From assembly GCF_900113865.1 (NCBI RefSeq), contig NZ_FOQY01000013.1:62001-126000 (forward strand): a DNA stretch of 64,000 nt, given 5' to 3'. The translations under genes and the position numbers were made by a program. The stretch is from Streptosporangium canum (GTDB lineage Bacteria > Actinomycetota > Actinomycetes > Streptosporangiales > Streptosporangiaceae). Shown one piece after another: positions 59,483-64,000 of this stretch (position 1 is its first letter; each line of letters opens with the position of its first letter). Under the pieces are notes generated by a model. The model saw only the letters and a list, made by a program, of their open reading frames with translations, was not told the origin of the DNA and made no database searches.

Positions 59483-61183
59483 ATGGCACAGGTCGAGCCC
59501 GGCGCATTGCTGCCGAGCATGCGGCTGGATGAGCTCCTGTCGGAGCTGCAGACGCGGCTGGAGGCGGTGCTGGCCACCCGGGATCGGGTGCACGCACTGT
59601 TGAACGCGGTCGTGGTGGTGGGCAGTGATCTGAATCTGGAGACGGCGCTGCGCCGGATCGTGGAGACCGCCGCCACGTTGGTCGACGCCACCTACGGGGC
59701 ATTGGGCGCGGTGGGGGAGCGCAACACGCTGGTGCAGTTCATCCCGGTGGGGCTGAGCGAGGAGGAGATCGCCCGGATCGAGCACTGGCCGCACGGTCTA
59801 GGCCTGCTGGGTCTGCTGATCAAGGAGCCTCGGCCGCTGCGGCTGGCCCACATCAGTGATCACTCCGAGTCGTACGGGTTCCCGCCGGGGCATCCGCCGA
59901 TGGGGTCGTTTCTGGGGGTGCCGATCCGGGTACGGGAGGAGGTGTTCGGCAACCTCTACCTGACCGAGAAGCGCGGCGGAGGGGAGTTCGACGCCGAGGA
60001 TGAGGCGATCGTCACCGTGCTGGCCGCGGCGGCGGGCGTGGCCATCGAAAACGCCCGGTTGTATGCCGACAGCCGGCGCCGGGAGCGCTGGCTGCAGGCC
60101 TCAGCGGAGGTCACCACCAGTCTGCTGTCGGGGGCCGAGCCGGGGCAGGTGCTCACGTTGATCGCCCGGCGTGCGCGGGAGATGGCCGGCGCCGATGTGG
60201 TGGCGGTGCTGTTGCCCGATGACAGCGGGCGCATCTTGCAGGTGGCGATCGCCGATGGGCTGGCCTGTGAGGAGGTGACCTGTGCGCAGGCACCGGTCGC
60301 CGACTCTTTGGCGGGCCGGGCGTTCACCAGCGGTGAGCCGTTGATGGTGGCCGATCCGGCCGAGGCCGGGGTGCCGATCGCGATCGCCGACTATGTCTCG
60401 CTGGGGCCGGTGGCGGCGGTGCCGATCGGCGCGCCGGGCAGCGTGCGCGGGGTGCTGTCGCTGGGCAAGCACTCGGGCCGGCTACCGTTCAGCCAGGCGG
60501 AGCTGCATACCCTGCACGCCTTCGCCGGGCAGGCCGCGATCGCGCTGGAGCTGGCGGAGAGCCGGATGGACGCCGAGCGGCTGGGGCTGCTGGAAGATCG
60601 CGACCGGATCGCCAAAGATCTGCATGACGTGGTGATCCAAAGATTGTTCGCCGTGGCGATGACGCTGATGAGCACGGTGCGGCTGGTCGACAAACCGGAG
60701 GCCTCGGCTCGGTTGCAAACCTCGATCGATGAGCTGGATGCGACCATCCGGCAGATCCGCGCGACCATTTTCGCCCTGCAGACCTCTTCGGAAGACGGTG
60801 TGGAGGGGCTGCGCGCACAGATCACCGGACTGGTGGAGGGCACCCGGGGCCAGCTGGGCTTCATGCCGGCTCTGACCATGGAAGGCCGGCTCGACGCCAT
60901 GGTGCCCGACCAGGTCGCCGAGCAGATGCTGGCCGTGCTGAGGGAGGCGCTGTCCGACGTCGTGTGTCACGCCCGGGCGTCCAAGGTCGAGGTGGCGGTC
61001 GAGGTAAGGGCGGATCGGCTCGTCCTCACCGTGATCGACGACGGGTCGGGGGTGCCCGAGGGCGGCCGGCACAGCGGGCTGCGCGATCTCCAGGACCAGG
61101 CCGAACGCCTCGGCGGCTCCTTCGCGGTCGAATCCCGCCCGGGGGGCGGCACCTGCTTGATGTGGAGTGTGCCGCTGGCCTAG
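59483..61183 (+). CDS. DevS/DosS-like GAF-GAF sensor histidine kinase (566 aa)
   Basis: GAF 1 (about 55-200) contains GFPPGHPPMGSFLGVPIRVR, whose His137 aligns with the haem-ligand region of mycobacterial DevS/DosT; GAF 2 (215-370) follows; then HisKA_3 with DRDRIAKDLHDVVIQRLF (phospho-His381) and HATPase_c with VIDDGSGVP and SGLRDLQDQAERLGG. Odd: the N-box reads EALSDVVCHARA, so the usual Mg-coordinating Asn is Asp492 and the following Arg is Cys. No response regulator gene is adjacent. A cytosolic oxygen, NO or redox sensor is inferred; haem binding is not proven. Confidence 0.9.
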   Translation: MAQVEPGALLPSMRLDELLSELQTRLEAVLATRDRVHALLNAVVVVGSDLNLETALRRIVETAATLVDATYGALGAVGERNTLVQFIPVGLSEEEIARIEHWPHGLGLLGLLIKEPRPLRLAHISDHSESYGFPPGHPPMGSFLGVPIRVREEVFGNLYLTEKRGGGEFDAEDEAIVTVLAAAAGVAIENARLYADSRRRERWLQASAEVTTSLLSGAEPGQVLTLIARRAREMAGADVVAVLLPDDSGRILQVAIADGLACEEVTCAQAPVADSLAGRAFTSGEPLMVADPAEAGVPIAIADYVSLGPVAAVPIGAPGSVRGVLSLGKHSGRLPFSQAELHTLHAFAGQAAIALELAESRMDAERLGLLEDRDRIAKDLHDVVIQRLFAVAMTLMSTVRLVDKPEASARLQTSIDELDATIRQIRATIFALQTSSEDGVEGLRAQITGLVEGTRGQLGFMPALTMEGRLDAMVPDQVAEQMLAVLREALSDVVCHARASKVEVAVEVRADRLVLTVIDDGSGVPEGGRHSGLRDLQDQAERLGGSFAVESRPGGGTCLMWSVPLA

Positions 61184-61262
61184 CCGCGCTGCCCGGCCGC
61201 GGGGGGCGGGAAAATCCACTCGGCGATTCCCCGGTCCTCCCGGTGGCATGCGTAACTTCCCT

Positions 61263-61294
61263 GCCCGGCAGTTCGGTTTCGCCGGGCCCGTTTT
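61263..61294. terminator. Bidirectional terminator candidate between convergent genes
   Basis: GCCCGGC pairs with GCCGGGC around an 11-base loop and is followed on the plus strand by CCGTTTT. It is placed between the convergent kinase and APH/AAA genes. Confidence 0.45.
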
Positions 61295-61313
61295 ACCCGG
61301 ACGATGCTAATGG

Positions 61314-62807
61314 TCAGTCGGGTTCCATCTGAGGGCGCCGGAACCGCCAGGAAACAGGGGCCGGAGAAGCGTTGATCACCGTCAGCGCCCGCTCCAGCGC
61401 CTGTTGCGGGGATGCGCTGGTGTCGATCTCGACCGCGTCGGGCCAGGGAGCCATCCTCGCCGCCACGGCCGCGCCGATCGCCTGATCGGCGTCTGAGACG
61501 GCACCGGTACGGCGGGCGAGGCGCTCGGCGGCGATCTGCGGCAGAGCGGTGCAATGCATGGCCACCAGGTCGCTGGAGGTGCGCTGGGCGACGCGCTCGG
61601 CCGCTGCCCGGTGCCCGGCGTCGCCCCATGAAGCGTCGAGGATGACCGGCTCGCCGCGCTCAAGCAGCTTCCCGGCTCGCGACAGCAGCTCGTCGTAGGC
61701 GCGTTCGGTGTGTTCATGGTCGTAGATGCCTTCGCCGAAGGGGGCGGCGGCGGACTGGTCGGGCGAGATGCCGGCCAGTTCCTTGCGGACGCGGTCGCTG
61801 TTCAGCAACGTGTAACCGAGACGGTCGGCGAGGGCGGCGGCCAGGGTCGATTTGCCGGTTCCAGGGGCGCCGCCGACGAGAACCAGAGGTATCGTGCCTG
61901 CCCGCAGGTGGCGCAGTGTGAGCTCGGCGAACCGGCGAGCCTCCCCGGCGGCACCGGAGTCTCCCTGTTCCCGTCGCAAGCAGGCGACCTTGGCGCGGAC
62001 GAAAGCCCGGTAGGCGACATAGTGATGCCACAGCGAGGGCGGGGCGGGGTCGCCGGTGAACTCGGTGTACTGGTGCAAGAACACCTCCGCCAGTCGCGGC
62101 GCCCCCAGCCGTTCCAGGTCCATGGCCAGGAAGGCCACGTCGTCGAGGCCGTCGACAAAGCGCAGCCGTTCGTCGAATTCCAGGCAGTCCAAAATCCGCG
62201 GCCCGTCGTCCAGACAGAAGATGTCCTCTGTGAGCAGGTCACCATGGCCGTCCACGATGCGGCCCTCATCGACGCGGGCGGCGAACAGGGGGCCGCGACC
62301 GTCGAGGAAGCGCAGCGTGAGCCGTTCGATCTCCCCGACGACCTCGGGGCCGAGGACCGGCTCGGGAAGCGCTCGGACCTGATCGAAGCTCGCGCTCCAC
62401 CGTGAACGCAGCGCCTGCCCGCTTCCCTGCTGGTCGATCCGGGGGCTGTGGCGGGAGCGCCCGTGCATGCTCGCGACCGTCCGGGCGATCTGCCGCAGGT
62501 GTTCCTCGACCGGTTGCCCCGAATTGATCATGGTGGCGAGGCGGCGTTCTTCGGGCATACGCCGCATCACGACGAGATGCTCACAGACCTGCCCATCCGT
62601 GCCGAGCACGTCGGCGACTCCCTCGTAGACATCCGGGGCCAGCCGCCGGTTCAGCTCCACCTCCTCATGGCAGATCCTCTCCCGTGCCTGCCGGGTGGTG
62701 AAGTCCACGAAGCCGAGGTTCACCGGTTTCTTGAGCTTGAAAGCGTGATCCCCGAGGAGGACCACGACGCCGATGTGCGTCTCCTTGATCTGCGCCCATG
62801 CTCTCAT
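61314..62807 (-). CDS. Bifunctional APH-like kinase / AAA-type P-loop protein, Rv2004c-like (497 aa)
   Basis: N-terminal aminoglycoside-phosphotransferase-like fold (residues 1-310: VVVLLGDHAFKLKKPVNLGF, catalytic loop VDGHGDLLTEDIFCLDDGP, ILDCLEFDERLRFVDGLDD) joined to a zeta-toxin/gluconate-kinase-like P-loop domain (325-490: LVGGAPGTGKSTLAAALADR, LLNSDRVRKELAG, VILDASWGD). The same two-domain protein is part of the mycobacterial DosR regulon. GGAGGC lies eight bases before the chosen ATG; earlier starts would add a poorly conserved tail. Divergent from ftsH. Confidence 0.88.
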   Translation of the reverse strand: MRAWAQIKETHIGVVVLLGDHAFKLKKPVNLGFVDFTTRQARERICHEEVELNRRLAPDVYEGVADVLGTDGQVCEHLVVMRRMPEERRLATMINSGQPVEEHLRQIARTVASMHGRSRHSPRIDQQGSGQALRSRWSASFDQVRALPEPVLGPEVVGEIERLTLRFLDGRGPLFAARVDEGRIVDGHGDLLTEDIFCLDDGPRILDCLEFDERLRFVDGLDDVAFLAMDLERLGAPRLAEVFLHQYTEFTGDPAPPSLWHHYVAYRAFVRAKVACLRREQGDSGAAGEARRFAELTLRHLRAGTIPLVLVGGAPGTGKSTLAAALADRLGYTLLNSDRVRKELAGISPDQSAAAPFGEGIYDHEHTERAYDELLSRAGKLLERGEPVILDASWGDAGHRAAAERVAQRTSSDLVAMHCTALPQIAAERLARRTGAVSDADQAIGAAVAARMAPWPDAVEIDTSASPQQALERALTVINASPAPVSWRFRRPQMEPD

Positions 62808-63007
62808 CGATGATGCCTCCACGTCCGGGTCCGCCGTCCAAGCGATCGAGGCCGGGATGAGCGGGTGGCGCCCGTTTCGGATGCCTGCTCGGGTGGGTGG
62901 GGCGGACACTCCCCCCATGCCTGCTTCCTCCCCCGGCCATGGCCTATGAATCGGGCGGTCGGTGACAGACCGCATCGATGACCGGGCGAGGGCGCCGGCC
63001 TGCGGAG

Positions 63008-63042
63008 GGGCCTTCCGTCCTGGTCATCGGGCCTTTTGGCCC
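63008..63042. promoter_or_regulatory. Tandem DosR/DevR-box-like sites between APH/AAA and ftsH genes
   Basis: GGGCCTTCCGTCCT (63008-63021) and GGGCCTTTTGGCCC (63029-63042) both keep the GGGnCTTnnGnCC pattern of the DosR box, with starts 21 bp apart, two helical turns. They lie about 67-100 bp upstream of ftsH and 200 bp upstream of the divergent APH/AAA gene. No other gene is visible in this 301-bp spacer. Confidence 0.5.
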
Positions 63043-63108
63043 TGCTGCACCGCTGTCGTGTGGTTGAAAACTGGTGGTGAGCAGGGAAACCGATGGGGAG
63101 ACCGGCTG

Positions 63109-64000
63109 ATGATCACGCGAGTTCGGCTGTGCGGCCGGCATATGACGGGTAAAGCGAAGCCAGGGCCGCCGAACGAGCCCCCGCCTCCGCCGACGAATCC
63201 GCCGCCGCCCGGCTGGCGGAGGTGGCTGCTGCCCGCGGCGATGCTGATCTTCCTGTTGTGGCTGCTGATACCCCTCATGTTCACCGGATCGGCGGCCACG
63301 CCGTACTCCTACAGCGACTTCGTGACGAAGGCGGATGCCGGGCAGGTCAAGGCGGTGACGATCGACGATCAGGGGGCGGTGTCCGGCGACCTGAAGGACG
63401 GTACGAGGTTCACCACCCAGATTCCCACAGCCCTCAACGTCAGCCGGCTGGACGCCCAGCTTCAGTCCGCCCATGTTCAGATCACCGCGACCCGCTCCGA
63501 CGACTCCCTGGGGTCGATCCTCATCAGCTTCCTGCCGTTGGCGCTGCTGATCGGCCTGTTCATATGGAGCGGACGGAAGGCGCAGCAATCCCTCGCCGGC
63601 GGTATCGGGGGGTTCGGCCGATCGCGAGCGAAAATCATCGAGGCGGAGCGGCCGACGACCCGGTTCGGCGACGTCGCCGGTTATGACGGCGTCAAGCAGG
63701 AGATCAGCGAGGTCGTGGACTTCCTGCGGGCCCCCGACCGGTACGCGGCGGCGGGCGCGAAGCCACCCCGGGGCGTGATCATGGTGGGCCCTCCGGGGAC
63801 GGGAAAGACGCTCATCGCCCGCGCCGTGGCCGGCGAAGCAGCGGTGCCGTTCCTGTCGGTCACCGGTTCGGCGTTCGTGGAGATGTTCGTCGGCGTGGGC
63901 GCCTCGCGGGTCCGCGATCTCTTCGACGAAGCGCGCAGACGCGCGCCCTCCATCGTCTTCATCGACGAGGTCGACGCCATCGGCGGCCGCCGGGGCGGAG
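63109..64000 (+). CDS. ftsH: ATP-dependent zinc metalloprotease FtsH, N-terminal part (runs off the right edge)
   Basis: A proline-rich cytosolic start ([16 protein letters not shown]), TM1 ([19 protein letters not shown]), the FtsH extracellular domain ([20 protein letters not shown]), TM2 ([17 protein letters not shown]), then the AAA module with [20 protein letters not shown], Walker A GPPGTGKT, pore motif [17 protein letters not shown] and Walker [10 protein letters not shown]. The frame is open to the window end; the protease domain lies beyond. GGGGAG eight bases upstream supports the first ATG; an ATG 11 codons later has none. Probably a second, stress-linked FtsH paralogue given its neighbours. 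Confidence 0.95.
   Translation, partial: MITRVRLCGRHMTGKAKPGPPNEPPPPPTNPPPPGWRRWLLPAAMLIFLLWLLIPLMFTGSAATPYSYSDFVTKADAGQVKAVTIDDQGAVSGDLKDGTRFTTQIPTALNVSRLDAQLQSAHVQITATRSDDSLGSILISFLPLALLIGLFIWSGRKAQQSLAGGIGGFGRSRAKIIEAERPTTRFGDVAGYDGVKQEISEVVDFLRAPDRYAAAGAKPPRGVIMVGPPGTGKTLIARAVAGEAAVPFLSVTGSAFVEMFVGVGASRVRDLFDEARRRAPSIVFIDEVDAIGGRRGG

Overview
The window comes from a high-GC actinomycete. Codon bias is extreme (G/C at almost every third position), many genes start at GTG or ATG with very short or absent leaders, and the regulator repertoire (TetR, MarR, MerR, ArsR, an AfsR/SARP-type giant, NarL-type two-component systems, ECF sigma factors with DGPF partners) is typical of Streptosporangiaceae or Streptomyces-like soil actinobacteria. 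The genus cannot be fixed from the sequence alone. No rRNA, tRNA or CRISPR array was seen.

Layout. 1-9 kb: an orphan membrane protein between inverted repeats, a class I glutamine amidotransferase, a very large secreted multidomain sugar-oxidation and carbohydrate-binding protein, and a divergent methyltransferase/TetR pair with tandem operators. 9-19 kb: gene relics, a DrrAB-type exporter with its TetR regulator, a metallophore-type importer (ATPase, permease, lipoprotein) with a Zur-like palindrome, an AraC regulator and a saccharopine-dehydrogenase-like protein. 19-29 kb: VOC protein, MarR-controlled membrane protein and SGNH hydrolase, a DGPF/ECF sigma pair, a secreted beta-lactamase-fold protein with an aromatic repeat region, and a MerR-HEAT/HEAT operon with a classic 19-bp-spacer MerR promoter. 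29-38 kb: giant SARP regulator and divergent serine hydrolase, hemerythrin, class IV aminotransferase, second ECF/DGPF pair. 38-46 kb: transposase wreckage, a broken response regulator and ABC gene, then an MFS/P450/ferredoxin cluster whose reductase is destroyed. 46-56 kb: ABC exporter with two-component system, DinB, methyltransferase, XRE-cupin, ArsR/monooxygenase, MerR/hydrolase, VOC. 56-64 kb: two universal stress proteins, a CBS-BON protein, a GAF-GAF histidine kinase, an APH-like/AAA protein and the start of FtsH. This gene set resembles the mycobacterial DosR (dormancy/hypoxia) regulon, and DosR-box-like palindromes lie in the two divergent intergenic regions.

The striking global property is decay. 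About 18 short, recognisable pieces of otherwise normal genes are scattered between intact operons: Gfo/Idh oxidoreductase, FAD hydroxylase, serine hydrolase, NAD(P)-binding protein, methyltransferase, SDR, GNAT, DinB, TetR, IS5 and IS630 transposases, NarL regulator, two ABC ATPases, ferredoxin reductase and two tyrosine recombinases. Several keep their start codon, promoter or operon overlap. This suggests a fast-deleting accessory region, possibly a chromosome arm.
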